This document shows, piece after piece, positions 18,646 to 27,220 of a stretch of DNA of 64,000 nt. A program made the position numbers and the translations under genes. The stretch covers positions 310,001 to 374,000 of the forward strand of contig NZ_JBHULY010000005.1 of assembly GCF_042684665.1 (NCBI RefSeq), given 5' to 3'. The notes beneath the pieces were generated by a model. It saw only the letters and a program-made list of their open reading frames with translations. It was not told the DNA's origin and ran no database searches. Position 1 is the first letter of the stretch; every line of letters starts with the position of its first letter. This stretch comes from Jejuia rubra. Lineage in GTDB: Bacteria > Bacteroidota > Bacteroidia > Flavobacteriales > Flavobacteriaceae.

Positions 18646-18699
18646 ATCTTTACACTTCGCCAAGAAATCTAAGACGTCTAATATTTCTAATCATCTAAA

Positions 18700-19740
18700 A
18701 TGAAGTACTCAAAAATACCCGGAACCGATATCAAAGTCAGTAAAATATGCCTTGGTACCATGACTTGGGGCAATCAAAACACCCAAGACGAAGGTTTTAA
18801 ACAGATGGATTATGCATTGGGTCAAGGTGTAAACTTCTTTGATACGGCGGAATTATATCCAGTACCTGCCAATGCTGAAACTTATGCCGAAACAGAAAGA
18901 ATTATTGGCAATTGGTTTAAAACAACCGGGAATCGGGATAAGATAATATTGGCCACCAAAATTTGTGGCCCCGGTTCATATACAGCCCATGTTCGATCAA
19001 CTGGATTTAGTGCAGATGCACTCAATGAGGCATTAAATAATAGTTTAAAACGCCTAAAAACAGATTATATTGATTTATATCAATTGCATTGGCCAGAAAG
19101 ACAAACCAATTTTTTTGGGCCACGCGATTATACACATAACCCAAATGACCCATGGGAAGATAACTTTAATGAAATCTTGCAAACCTTGGATGGATTTGTA
19201 AAAGCAGGTAAAATTAGGGAAATAGGGATTTCCAACGAAAGAGCATGGGGCACGATGCGGTATTTAGAAGAATCAAAGACTAATAATTTGCCACGGGTAA
19301 GAACTATTCAGAATGCATATTCCTTATTGAACAGAACCTTTGAAGGCGATTTGGCTGAAATATCTATACGCGAAAATATAGGGCTTTTGGCATATTCGCC
19401 ATTAGCTTCTGGATCGCTTTCTGGAAAGTACATTGGTGGGAAACTACCAAAAAACTCAAGATTTGATTTGTTCCCGAGATTTGCTGGACGCTACAATAGT
19501 CCGCAGGCCTTGGAAGCCACGGAGAGGTATTTCGAAATAGCCAAAAAGCATGGTTTGACCTTAACCCAAATGTCATTGGCTTTCATCAACCAACAACCCT
19601 TTTTGACCGGTAATATTATTGGAGCCACCACTTTAGAGCAACTTAAAGAGAATATTGAAAGTATAGATGTCGATTTGAGCGATGAGGTGTTGGATGCCAT
19701 TAATGCTGTGCATAACGCAATGCCCAACCCTGCGCCGTAG
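18700..19740 (+). CDS. Aldo/keto reductase (Tas-like)
   Basis: A 346-residue NADP(H)-dependent oxidoreductase of the aldo/keto reductase superfamily. The catalytic tetrad is visible: Asp and Tyr in NFFDTAELYPVP, Lys in IILATKICG and His in LYQLHWPE. The C-terminal cofactor site is around IIGATTLEQLKENI. The EDNFNEILQTLDGFVKAGK insert and overall length match E. coli Tas. The substrate is unknown. It lies 54 nt after the OmpA terminator; TATCTTTA upstream is an imperfect -7 element. Confidence 0.9.
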   Translation: MKYSKIPGTDIKVSKICLGTMTWGNQNTQDEGFKQMDYALGQGVNFFDTAELYPVPANAETYAETERIIGNWFKTTGNRDKIILATKICGPGSYTAHVRSTGFSADALNEALNNSLKRLKTDYIDLYQLHWPERQTNFFGPRDYTHNPNDPWEDNFNEILQTLDGFVKAGKIREIGISNERAWGTMRYLEESKTNNLPRVRTIQNAYSLLNRTFEGDLAEISIRENIGLLAYSPLASGSLSGKYIGGKLPKNSRFDLFPRFAGRYNSPQALEATERYFEIAKKHGLTLTQMSLAFINQQPFLTGNIIGATTLEQLKENIESIDVDLSDEVLDAINAVHNAMPNPAP

Positions 19741-19873
19741 TGGGTTTTTTGGAATCAAAGATTTTCATTCTGGTAAGTTAAAAAAAGTTCAAGTTTCTGA
19801 ATAGATAACTGTTTTTGGAATTAGGGGCTGTATTATTTTTAGGATTATTACCTTTTTTTTATTTTAGTCCTAG

Positions 19874-20569
19874 ATGAAGATGACCCTAAAACCCAACCAA
19901 GTCTTCAAATTCTTATTGCTGTCCTTTATTTTGCTGCTAACAGGGAATTTGTTGAGCATATACCTTATTCTTGAGAAAGGGTTTATGTACGAAAAGAGTA
20001 TTGTTAGAATATTCAGTTTTGATTTGGAGCAAAACTTACCTGCATTCTTCTCCACAGGTCTTTTCTTGCTTTCAGCAACATTGTTATTTCTTATAGGTAG
20101 AAATAAAAAATCTAAATACAAGTTGCATTGGTTAGCACTATCCATTATTTTCTTTTTTTTGGCATTGGACGAAGCCATATCCATACATGAATTGTTCAAT
20201 TATTCCATGAGAAATATTTTTGGAGCAACGGGTTATTTCCATTTTGCATGGGTTATTCCCTATGCGGTATTGTCTATATTGGTATTAATAGCATTCACTA
20301 AGTTTTTGTTAGCCTTGCCAAAAAGAACCTCACTTATTATGATTTTAGCCGGTATTCTATTTGTTTCTGGTGCTATTGGCATGGAAATGATAGCGGCAAA
20401 TTATGTTAATGAATTTGTTGATTATCAATATATTGGAACTTACATGGCCTTTTTTACCATAGAAGAAAGCTTAGAAATGCTTGGTCTAATTCTATTTATT
20501 TATGGACTATTGGATTTTATGGACCTAACCAATTTAAAACCGCTAAAGTTAAAAGTTAAGGGTAAATGA
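19874..20569 (+). CDS. Multi-pass membrane protein of unknown function, first of pair
   Basis: A 231-residue protein with about six hydrophobic segments. It carries charged residues where helices are expected: FFFLALDEAISIHELFN and FFTIEESLEMLGLILFIYG. Asp, Glu and His inside the membrane recall intramembrane hydrolases, but no known family was recognised. The stop overlaps the next start (ATGA), so the two are coupled and probably work together. The gap before it (19741-19873) holds no gene. Confidence 0.72.
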   Translation: MKMTLKPNQVFKFLLLSFILLLTGNLLSIYLILEKGFMYEKSIVRIFSFDLEQNLPAFFSTGLFLLSATLLFLIGRNKKSKYKLHWLALSIIFFFLALDEAISIHELFNYSMRNIFGATGYFHFAWVIPYAVLSILVLIAFTKFLLALPKRTSLIMILAGILFVSGAIGMEMIAANYVNEFVDYQYIGTYMAFFTIEESLEMLGLILFIYGLLDFMDLTNLKPLKLKVKGK

Positions 20570-21264
20570 TATTGAACGTAATGGCTATTTCTTCAAAATT
20601 TAAATTGGCTCAGACCACTGTCCGCCTACTCTATTGGTTTCCTTATGGCATTACGGCAATTTTTGCTCTATTCTTGGGATTAAATCCAACCAGACGTTTA
20701 GCCTTGTTTTTGCTCAAGGAGAATTCGTTAGTTGAAAACTTGACATTTTTGGCCTTTATGGTTGGGTGCATTTTAGGTTTTAAACTGAGCTTGAAATTTC
20801 ACCAAAAAGCTCAAAATAAGGTCTTGAAATGGCTTATCATCCTTATTTCCATTGCCTTTTTTATCATTGCCATGGAAGAGATTTCTTGGGGGCAGCAGTT
20901 TTTAAAATTTGAAACGCCCGAGTGGATGGGAGGTATGAATGCACAAAATGAGCTTACCGTTCACAATATTTCAACTTTCCAAGGAAAGTCGGAAATTTTA
21001 AGACTTCTTTTTGGTTTGGCCGGCCTAGTTGGTATTGGGTTTAACCGGAATACATTCTTTCAACCAATTGCAGTGCCTTATGTGCTAATTTCCTTCGTCA
21101 TAGTTATTGTAGTAATTTCAGTTTTTGATGTCTATGATGACTTTTATCCAATTTCTCAACAGTTAAGTACTGGTGTTCAAAGGCTTTCCGAACTTGTAGA
21201 AATGCTTATCGCATTTCTGGGATGTTTGTATATGTGGTTGTTGCTTCGGAACAACGATTCCTAG
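20566..21264 (+). CDS. Multi-pass membrane protein of unknown function, second of pair
   Basis: A 232-residue protein with about six hydrophobic segments, starting inside the stop of the preceding gene. Conserved-looking motifs are FFIIAMEEISWGQQFLKFET, NELTVHNISTFQGK and RLSELVEMLIAFLGCLYMW. The order (acidic pair in a helix, middle His-Asn, late acidic pair before EM) parallels the first protein, suggesting distant paralogy. No enzyme family can be named with confidence. Confidence 0.72.
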   Translation: MILNVMAISSKFKLAQTTVRLLYWFPYGITAIFALFLGLNPTRRLALFLLKENSLVENLTFLAFMVGCILGFKLSLKFHQKAQNKVLKWLIILISIAFFIIAMEEISWGQQFLKFETPEWMGGMNAQNELTVHNISTFQGKSEILRLLFGLAGLVGIGFNRNTFFQPIAVPYVLISFVIVIVVISVFDVYDDFYPISQQLSTGVQRLSELVEMLIAFLGCLYMWLLLRNNDS

Positions 21265-21408
21265 CTCAAGCGTAATATTGCATTTCATCGAATACTTTTG
21301 TCTTTTTTACAAAGAAATGTGTCGTTTTAGGACTTTTTCCAGCAATTATTCCAATAACGGTATCATTTGTGCGTTAGCCCTACAACAAGTTTAACTAAAT
21401 TAAATACA

Positions 21409-22266
21409 ATGAAAACACAAACCTTCTTATTAAAATCGTTTCTGTGTATTACTTTGGTTGTTTTGGCCTCATGTACTGCGAACAATGAAGATGGTGAAGA
21501 GAGTTTAATCGCACCAACCTTGCCCCCCGAAGCCTCGATGGTGATGGATTTCAGTGGTTTTGAAAATACCGCAAAACCTGGCAGTAATAAGCTATCCGGG
21601 AACGTAGATAAAAGCAACTGGGCTTACGCGGCTGTGGTTGTGGGCGTTTGGCATACAAGTTTGGTAACTACCTTAGCAGTGCCAGTAGCTTCGTTTAGAA
21701 CGGCCTTTAGGCATCAGGCCGAATATAAGGGTGATGCAACTTGGGAATGGGCTTATACCGTTGATGGATTTACGGGACAGTATTCGGCTCGACTTACTGG
21801 ACAACTGGTAGGAAATGAAGTGCTCTGGTCTATGTATATTACGCGAACAGGTATTAATGCTTTTGAAGAATTCGTCTGGTTCTCTGGAGTCTCAAAAACT
21901 GATGGAAAAAGTGGCTATTGGTTACTAAACCACAGTGCAGATTTCCCAGAAGATCTGTTACGGATTGATTGGGAGGTTCAAAATGAAGAAATAGGTGATA
22001 TCACGTATACCTACGTTAGAGAACTGAACAATGAGCGCCAAGCGGATAAGTTGAAAAACAGCTATATCAACTATGGACTTCAGTTGGGGACGTACGATGC
22101 GTTTTATGACGTGTATGCGTATGATACCAACTCCGGGCAGTTTGTAAATGCCGATGTTGAATGGAGCAGAGCTAATCACAACGGACGTGTTATGGCGGAA
22201 TACTATTTTAGCGATACCGACTGGCGTTGCTGGGACAGTTCGGGCGAAAACCAAGTCTGTCCATAA
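21409..22266 (+). CDS. Secreted lipoprotein of unknown function
   Basis: A 285-residue protein with a clear lipoprotein signal (MKTQTFLLKSFLCITLVVLASC, lipobox LASC) and an acidic linker (NNEDGEES). The body has paired aromatic/charged strands (GDATWEWAYTVDGFTGQYSA; EVLWSMYITRTG; SGYWLLNHSADF; DWEVQNEE), suggesting a beta-sandwich or lipocalin-like fold. ATG 21409 is chosen over 21367 because it begins the signal peptide. It stands alone between terminators. Confidence 0.75.
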   Translation: MKTQTFLLKSFLCITLVVLASCTANNEDGEESLIAPTLPPEASMVMDFSGFENTAKPGSNKLSGNVDKSNWAYAAVVVGVWHTSLVTTLAVPVASFRTAFRHQAEYKGDATWEWAYTVDGFTGQYSARLTGQLVGNEVLWSMYITRTGINAFEEFVWFSGVSKTDGKSGYWLLNHSADFPEDLLRIDWEVQNEEIGDITYTYVRELNNERQADKLKNSYINYGLQLGTYDAFYDVYAYDTNSGQFVNADVEWSRANHNGRVMAEYYFSDTDWRCWDSSGENQVCP

Positions 22267-22288
22267 AGTTTTTCAAGTACTAAAAAAT

Positions 22289-22323
22289 AAAAGCCCCTAG
22301 ACTTTTAAGTCTAGGGGCTTTTT
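22289..22323. terminator. Bidirectional terminator between the lipoprotein gene and rng
   Basis: AAAAGCCCCTAGACTT and AAGTCTAGGGGCTTTT form a long stem with a tiny loop, with A and T runs on both sides. It can stop transcription from either convergent gene. Confidence 0.88.
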
Positions 22324-22326
22324 CAA

Positions 22327-23871
22327 TTATTTAATCAGATTACCATCTTTATCAAAAAAGTGGTACTCTAAATATGTGTAAGCATCGCGGGGTAAAACTT
22401 TAACCCATTTTTTGTGTTCTAAAAACCATTTAGAACGAACAGATGGAAAGCCTTTAGTCAAAAAGGCCGCTATAAAAGGATGTGTGTTTAAGGTCACCTT
22501 TTTATAGTCTTTTTTAAATAGTCTTTCAAGATCTTGGTTTATTTTTTCCACCAAACTTATTGGTGCTTCCACTTCAGAACCGTTTAAACCGTTGGGGTTT
22601 TCCTCTCGGGTTTTTATATTCATTTCTGGGCGGGTACGCTGTCTTGTAATTTGTATCAGTCCGAATTTACTCGGTGGCAGTATTTTGTGTTTTGCTCTAT
22701 CGTCCTTCATTTCATCACGAAGGTGATTGAACAGTTTCTGCCTGTTTTCAGACTTTGTCATGTCAATAAAATCAATTACGATAATGCCGCCCATATCGCG
22801 CAATCGCAGTTGGCGGGCAATTTCCGTGGCTGATATCAAATTGACTTCCAAAGCTGTTTCCTCTTGGTTGTTTGATTTGTTAGATCTGTTACCGCTATTA
22901 ACGTCAATAACGTGGAGTGCCTCGGTGTGTTCAATTACCAAATAGGCGCCTTTCGTCATGGAAACGGTTTTTCCAAAAGAGGTTTTGATCTGTCTTTCAA
23001 TCCCGAATTTTTCAAAAATCGGAACCTTGGATTGATACAATTTAACTATTGATTCTTTCTTTGGTGCAATCTCTTGCAAGTAATCTTTAATTTGGTAGTA
23101 CAGTGTTTCGTCATCAACCATGATACCAGTAAAGGTGTCATTGAATATGTCCCTCAAAATTGAGGAGGCCTTATTCATTTCTCCCAATACTTTACTGGGG
23201 TGATGTGCTCTGTACAGTTTTTTACACATTGCATTCCATCGATGGAGCAAATTCTGTAAATCTTTATCTAATTCGGCTACTTTTTTGCCTTGTGCTACGG
23301 TACGGACAATGATACCAAACCCTTGGGGCGTGATACTTTTTACCAGTCGTTTTAAGCGGTCTTTCTCTTCGCGAGATTCTATCTTTTGAGAGATGGAAAT
23401 CCGGTTGGAAAAAGGCATTAAAACAATATATCTACCGGCTACGGACAACTCTGAAGTTATTCGCGGGCCTTTGGTGGATATTGGTTCCTTTACTATCTGT
23501 ACTAATAGCGATTGATTGGATTTGAGTGCGTCGGCAATCTTGCCGTTTTTGTCAATATCCTTTTCAAATGGGAAGTTTTTTAAAGAAAAATCTTTTAGTT
23601 TACCTGTGCTTACACGTTTTGTGAACTTTAAAAGGGAAGGCAATTTGGGACCTAAATCATGATAGTGCAAAAATGCATCTTTATCATAGCCAACATTTAC
23701 AAATGCGGCATTTAGTCCCGGAACCGTTTTCCGTATTTTGGCGATAAACACGTCGCCAACCGAAAAATTGTTATCGTCCTCGTCCTTTTGCAATTCAATA
23801 AGTTTTCCATCTTTTAATAAGGCAAAATCAACAGCTTCTGAATTAGATCGAATAATCAATTCTTTATCCAT
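22327..23871 (-). CDS. rng: Ribonuclease E/G family protein
   Basis: Single-strand endoribonuclease in rRNA maturation and mRNA turnover. The 514-residue protein (from Met at 23871) starts MDKELIIRSNSEAVDFALL, has an S1 domain with KIRKTVPGLNAAFVNVGYDKDAFLHY, and the catalytic core LHVIDVNSGNRS and GGIIVIDFIDM with the metal-binding Asp residues. It ends without the long C-terminal scaffold of E. coli RNase E, so it is RNase G-like. An 18-residue longer reading frame exists, but family N-termini match MDKEL. Confidence 0.93.
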   Translation of the reverse strand: MDKELIIRSNSEAVDFALLKDGKLIELQKDEDDNNFSVGDVFIAKIRKTVPGLNAAFVNVGYDKDAFLHYHDLGPKLPSLLKFTKRVSTGKLKDFSLKNFPFEKDIDKNGKIADALKSNQSLLVQIVKEPISTKGPRITSELSVAGRYIVLMPFSNRISISQKIESREEKDRLKRLVKSITPQGFGIIVRTVAQGKKVAELDKDLQNLLHRWNAMCKKLYRAHHPSKVLGEMNKASSILRDIFNDTFTGIMVDDETLYYQIKDYLQEIAPKKESIVKLYQSKVPIFEKFGIERQIKTSFGKTVSMTKGAYLVIEHTEALHVIDVNSGNRSNKSNNQEETALEVNLISATEIARQLRLRDMGGIIVIDFIDMTKSENRQKLFNHLRDEMKDDRAKHKILPPSKFGLIQITRQRTRPEMNIKTREENPNGLNGSEVEAPISLVEKINQDLERLFKKDYKKVTLNTHPFIAAFLTKGFPSVRSKWFLEHKKWVKVLPRDAYTYLEYHFFDKDGNLIK

Positions 23872-24016
23872 TGTGTTAATTTTTATTCCGCCACTGGCAG
23901 AATGGATTAAACTTAATTTTTTCACAGGATTTTAAAATCCGTGGAGTTCTTACTTTTAGAACTCATTTTCAAAGAACTTGTAATTTTTTAGAAATCCTTT
24001 TGGAGGATTTTCAAAT
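23872..24016 (-). promoter_or_regulatory. Structured 5' region of rng
   Basis: On the rng strand this stretch can form three consecutive hairpins: AAATCC/GGATTT (23992-24010), GAGTTCT/AGAACTC (23944-23964) and the palindrome GGATTTTAAAATCC (23927-23940). E. coli rne controls itself through its leader RNA; a similar role here is only inference. No convincing promoter was found. Confidence 0.35.
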
Positions 24017-24045
24017 AAAAAAAGTAGCTGTTCTAACTACTTTTT
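24017..24045 (-). terminator. Terminator after the small basic protein gene
   Basis: On the reverse strand AAAAAGTAG/CTACTTTTT with a 9-nt loop, ending in a T run, begins 5 nt after the stop at 24050. Confidence 0.8.
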
Positions 24046-24049
24046 CTAT

Positions 24050-24142
24050 CTATTTTTTCTTTTTGTGACGGTTAGCGCGCCTACGTTTTTTTCTTTTGTG
24101 CGTCGCTACCTTATGTCTCTTGCGTTTTTTACCACTTGGCAT
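24050..24142 (-). CDS. 30-residue highly basic protein, probable ribosomal protein
   Basis: A complete 30-codon frame from ATG 24142 to TAG 24050. It starts MPSGKKRKRHKVATHKRKK and ends NRHKKKK; more than half of the residues are Lys or Arg. It follows HU by 27 nt and precedes a terminator, so it is probably co-transcribed with the HU gene. The composition is that of a small ribosomal protein. From memory it resembles a small large-subunit protein (bL38) described in Flavobacterium johnsoniae ribosomes; I cannot verify that identity here. Confidence 0.75.
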   Translation of the reverse strand: MPSGKKRKRHKVATHKRKKRRRANRHKKKK

Positions 24143-24169
24143 AAATAGTGTCTTTTAATTATTGATGTT

Positions 24170-24460
24170 TTATTTTACTTCCACGTTAGTTTTAACGCCC
24201 TCAACAAAAACTTTTGCAGGTTTAAATGCAGGAATGTTGTGAGCTGGAATTTTGATAGTAGTGTTTTTTGAGATGTTTCTACCAGTTTTTTCAGCTCTCG
24301 TTTTGATGATGAAGCTTCCAAAACCTCTCAAGTACACGTTGTCTCCACTTTCCAATGAAGTTTTTACTTCTTCCATAAATGTTTCAACTGTTGCTTGAAC
24401 ATCGCCTTTTTCAATTCCTAGTTTCTCTGAAATTTTTGCTACTAAATCAGCCTTCGTCAT
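24170..24460 (-). CDS. hup: HU family DNA-binding protein
   Basis: A 96-residue histone-like nucleoid protein. MTKADLVAKISEKLGIEKGD, the VYLRGFGSFIIKTRAEKTGRN arm region and KIPAHNIPAFKPAK are the family hallmarks; the proline-tipped beta arm intercalates into DNA. It is divergent from mutY and has its own promoter. Confidence 0.95.
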   Translation of the reverse strand: MTKADLVAKISEKLGIEKGDVQATVETFMEEVKTSLESGDNVYLRGFGSFIIKTRAEKTGRNISKNTTIKIPAHNIPAFKPAKVFVEGVKTNVEVK

Positions 24461-24508
24461 GTTTTAAAATTTTAATATTTGTTACTACTAATACTTTTGA
24501 AAGGGATG

Positions 24509-24541
24509 CAAATATATGCATTTAAATTTCAATAAATCAAA
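24509..24541 (-). promoter_or_regulatory. Promoter of the HU gene
   Basis: Reading the reverse strand, -33 TTTG (24541-24538) and -7 TATATTTG (24516-24509) are separated by 21 nt. It lies about 50 nt before the HU start. Confidence 0.65.
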
Positions 24542-24603
24542 CCTAAATCATTAAAATTTAAGATAATAAACGTTTATTTTAGCACTTGATAGATTGATAA
24601 TGC

Positions 24604-25650
24604 ATGTCTTTTTCTGAAATTTTAATACGCTGGTATTCAGATAATAAGCGAAATCTCCCGTGGAGGGAAACACAAGAACCGTTCCGAATCTGGCTTTCTG
24701 AAATTATTTTGCAACAAACACAAGTGAAACAGGGGTTACCATATTATGAAGCATTTGTTACCGAATTTCCAACCGTTTTTGAGCTTGCAAATGCCGATGA
24801 AAATGAGGTGCTAAAATTATGGCAGGGGCTTGGTTATTATTCGCGGGCACGCAACCTACATTTTACGGCAAAATATATCGCCAATGATCTTGAAGGTGTC
24901 TTTCCCGATACTTATAAAGGACTTTTAAAATTGAAAGGTGTGGGCGATTATACGGCCAGTGCTATAGCATCCATTTGTTTTAACGAACCTACTGCGGTTG
25001 TAGACGGCAATGTGTATCGCTTCCTGTCCCGCTATTTTGGGATTGAAACACCCATCAATTCGACCGAAGGCACAAAAGAATTTAAGGCCTTGGCCCAGGA
25101 ACTTATCGATCCTCAGAACCCGGCAACCTTTAATCAGGCGATTATGGAATTTGGTGCACGACAATGCCGGCCGAAAAACCCCGATTGTATGTTTTGTCCG
25201 TTTCAGGAAACCTGTGTGGCATTTACCAAAGGTACCATTGACCTACTACCCGTAAAGTTGAAAAAGCTTAAAGTAAAACAGCGATACTTTAATTTTTTGG
25301 TGTTCATTTCGGAAGACAAACAAACCCTTTTGGAAAAGCGGGAAGGCAAGGGTATTTGGCAAAACCTGTATCAATTTCCTTTGATTGAAACCGATAAGAT
25401 TTTGAAATATGATGCGTTTTTAGAATTAGCCAAAACCCATCATCTTTTGAAAAATAAAAGGTTTGAATTGCTTCAATATAATGATACGCCAAAAGTCCAT
25501 AAATTATCCCACCAGCATTTGAATACCTTGTTTTGGATTGTAAAAACGGATACGGTTTCCAACGGGATTTCTATTGGTGAAATTCAAAATTATCCTGTGC
25601 CTATTTTGATTGGGAAGTTTATTGAGGGGTTTGATAGGTTTATGCCCTAG
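24604..25650 (+). CDS. mutY: A/G-specific adenine glycosylase
   Basis: Removes adenine mispaired with 8-oxoguanine. The 348-residue protein has the catalytic Glu in WLSEIILQQTQV, the helix-hairpin-helix LLKLKGVGDYTASAIASI, the catalytic Asp in AVVDGNVYRFLSRY and the [4Fe-4S] set CRPKNPDCMFCPFQETC (C-x6-C-x2-C-x5-C). A C-terminal MutT-like domain recognising 8-oxoG follows from about residue 230 (LLEKREGKGIWQNLYQFPL; KVHKLSHQHL). In relatives ssb, gldE and gldD usually come next; here a small insert intervenes. Confidence 0.95.
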   Translation: MSFSEILIRWYSDNKRNLPWRETQEPFRIWLSEIILQQTQVKQGLPYYEAFVTEFPTVFELANADENEVLKLWQGLGYYSRARNLHFTAKYIANDLEGVFPDTYKGLLKLKGVGDYTASAIASICFNEPTAVVDGNVYRFLSRYFGIETPINSTEGTKEFKALAQELIDPQNPATFNQAIMEFGARQCRPKNPDCMFCPFQETCVAFTKGTIDLLPVKLKKLKVKQRYFNFLVFISEDKQTLLEKREGKGIWQNLYQFPLIETDKILKYDAFLELAKTHHLLKNKRFELLQYNDTPKVHKLSHQHLNTLFWIVKTDTVSNGISIGEIQNYPVPILIGKFIEGFDRFMP

Positions 25651-25696
25651 GATTGACAATCCATTAAATTGGTAAATTAACATTACAAATTATAAG

Positions 25697-26200
25697 TCAC
25701 TTACTTTTAAGTTTATTAATTGTTTTTAATATTGAATCCCGATTTTTTTTGGAAACCATCCATTTAGGTAATCGACTACCAATACTTTTATTTCTATATT
25801 TTATACCGTTACGTTCCCTCAATTTAGCTTGAATGTGCTTTTCAAGAAATTCTATGTGATCGATATTGTAAGCCCAAAATAAATTTCCGCTAATATTTTC
25901 AGTTAACCAAAGTGGCAAGTGAAAAAAAGGGTCAATACCACCACCTATATAAAAGTGTCTTCCTATTATCATTTTCTTATTTGAATGATAAATTATAGAA
26001 TTGGGTTTTTGACTTAGAGTTTTACTGTGTCCGCAGTTTGAACAAACAAGTCTAACATCATTTTCATTAGATAGTCTGAAATTGAAATTTGAAGCTTTTA
26101 CGATAGCCTTATGTGAACATTTTGGTCATAAAACTAAAACGTCCTTGATAAAATCATAAGTTAAGGCTTGATAAGCATCTTTAAATCTCAAATCGGTCAT
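25697..26200 (-). pseudogene. Zinc-ribbon protein gene interrupted by an in-frame TGA
   Basis: From ATG 26200 the frame reads MTDLRFKDAYQALTYDFIKD, then VLVL, then TGA at 26126-26128, and continues in the same frame without any other stop to 25697 (PKCSHKAIVKASNFNFRLSN ... LVCSNCGH ... IDPFFHLPLWL ... LGSRLPKWM-like end). The TGA falls where the family has the first Cys of a CPKC ... CSNC zinc ribbon, a one-base change from TGC or TGT. The full product would be 167 residues. The start overlaps the stop of the upstream gene (ATGA), so the gene was translationally coupled. Most likely a recent nonsense mutation; a fragment could restart at 25972. Confidence 0.75.
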
Positions 26201-26973
26201 AGGGAGTTCATTTTTTCTTTAATTTTCAACAAATCAAATATTCCTAATTTAAACCATTCTCCGCGGATTCTTTTATCACTAAAGTCAGCATGCAATTCTC
26301 TTTCAATTGATTTTGGAGAATTCCATAGAGCAATAATTTCAGTTTCTGGATCCTCTCCTTGTAGAGTTTTTTCTCTAGTCTTAGGGTTTATACTTCGACC
26401 TATCTTAGTGTATCCATTTCTTGGATTAAACATTAAATATATTTTATTTCCATTTTGAGCTGGTGCTTTCTCGATATTTGAATCAAAAATATCTCTGAAG
26501 GCCTTTATTTTATTCAAGAATGGAACAAAATCAATTCCGTCTTTATATTTTACGGCTAATGTTCCTTTTTGATTTGCGATTTCATTGCCATATGTGAAAC
26601 GATTTAGCTTTTCTAATAAGGTTCTTATTTGATCTTGGAATGTATTAAAGGTTTCTATCAAATCGGTATCTTTTGGATATTCTTGATTTACAATTTTTGC
26701 AAAACCTAAAGTAAGTTCATTACGCCTTTTATCACTTATTTTAAAGCTACAAACCAAACCACTCAATTCAATACTATTGTTTACGTAAAATAAAATATAA
26801 TTTTCGTCGGTTTCATCACTTAAAAGCCAAATCCCAAAACACTCTCTATGTATTCCATTTAAAACATTATTAATAGAACCATTATCAGAATTATTCATTT
26901 GAAGAATGTCTTCCTCAGACAAATATTTACAATTTTGGTATATGTATTCTTGAATATAATTAGCCATGTACAT
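26197..26973 (-). CDS. GIY-YIG-like / T5orf172 domain protein
   Basis: A protein of about 258 residues; ATGs at 26973 and 26967 are both possible. The C-terminal 83 residues (NKIYLMFNPRNGYTKIGRSI, NPKTREKTLQGEDPE, then ELHADFSDKRIRGEWFKL) match the T5orf172/MUG113 branch of the GIY-YIG fold: a degenerate YLM...KIG opening, an Arg, and a late Glu-Trp-Phe. Such domains occur in phage and selfish-element DNA-binding or nuclease proteins. The N-terminal 170 residues are not recognised. It is coupled to the zinc-ribbon gene, and the two form an AT-rich insert between mutY and ssb. Function unknown; accessory or mobile origin is inferred. Confidence 0.72.
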   Translation of the reverse strand: MYMANYIQEYIYQNCKYLSEEDILQMNNSDNGSINNVLNGIHRECFGIWLLSDETDENYILFYVNNSIELSGLVCSFKISDKRRNELTLGFAKIVNQEYPKDTDLIETFNTFQDQIRTLLEKLNRFTYGNEIANQKGTLAVKYKDGIDFVPFLNKIKAFRDIFDSNIEKAPAQNGNKIYLMFNPRNGYTKIGRSINPKTREKTLQGEDPETEIIALWNSPKSIERELHADFSDKRIRGEWFKLGIFDLLKIKEKMNSL

Positions 26974-27074
26974 CAAATATACTCAAATCTTTCACCTCGT
27001 AAGCGGTTTTGAATTAAAGCGCATTTAGAAAGCAATAGGTGTTTGGTTCTGGCAAATGGTCGGCGGATAGGTTC

Positions 27075-27151
27075 GCGTTAGGGATTGAACGGCCTGTTTG
27101 AGCTCCTCGCAGAGAGCGAGTAGTGAAAGCCCGACCCGCAGGGTAACGCCC
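27075..27151 (+). repeat. Structured repeat GCGTTAGGGATTG...AACGCCC, copy 1
   Basis: Outer stem GCGTTA (27075-27080) pairs with TAACGC (27144-27149); an inner hairpin CTCGC-AGAGA-GCGAG and the conserved GAAAGCCCGACC are present. It lies in the divergent region upstream of ssb. Nearly the same sequence occurs at 51023, and a relative at 37937. It could be a transcribed structured RNA or a REP-like mobile repeat. Confidence 0.8.
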
Positions 27152-27220
27152 AAAAAGTAAACTTGCCTTAAATTATTCCTATTTTTTTTACTAATTTTAG
27201 AACTATGAAGTATGAATGCG

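Noticed and set aside
26126..26128. A real selenoprotein
   Set aside because: No convincing SECIS-like hairpin is visible after the TGA, and selenocysteine use is rare in this group; kept only as a test in the findings.
25697..26973. Toxin-antitoxin interpretation of the small gene pair
   Set aside because: Gene sizes, the zinc ribbon and the T5orf172-like domain do not match known toxin-antitoxin families, and the second gene is interrupted.
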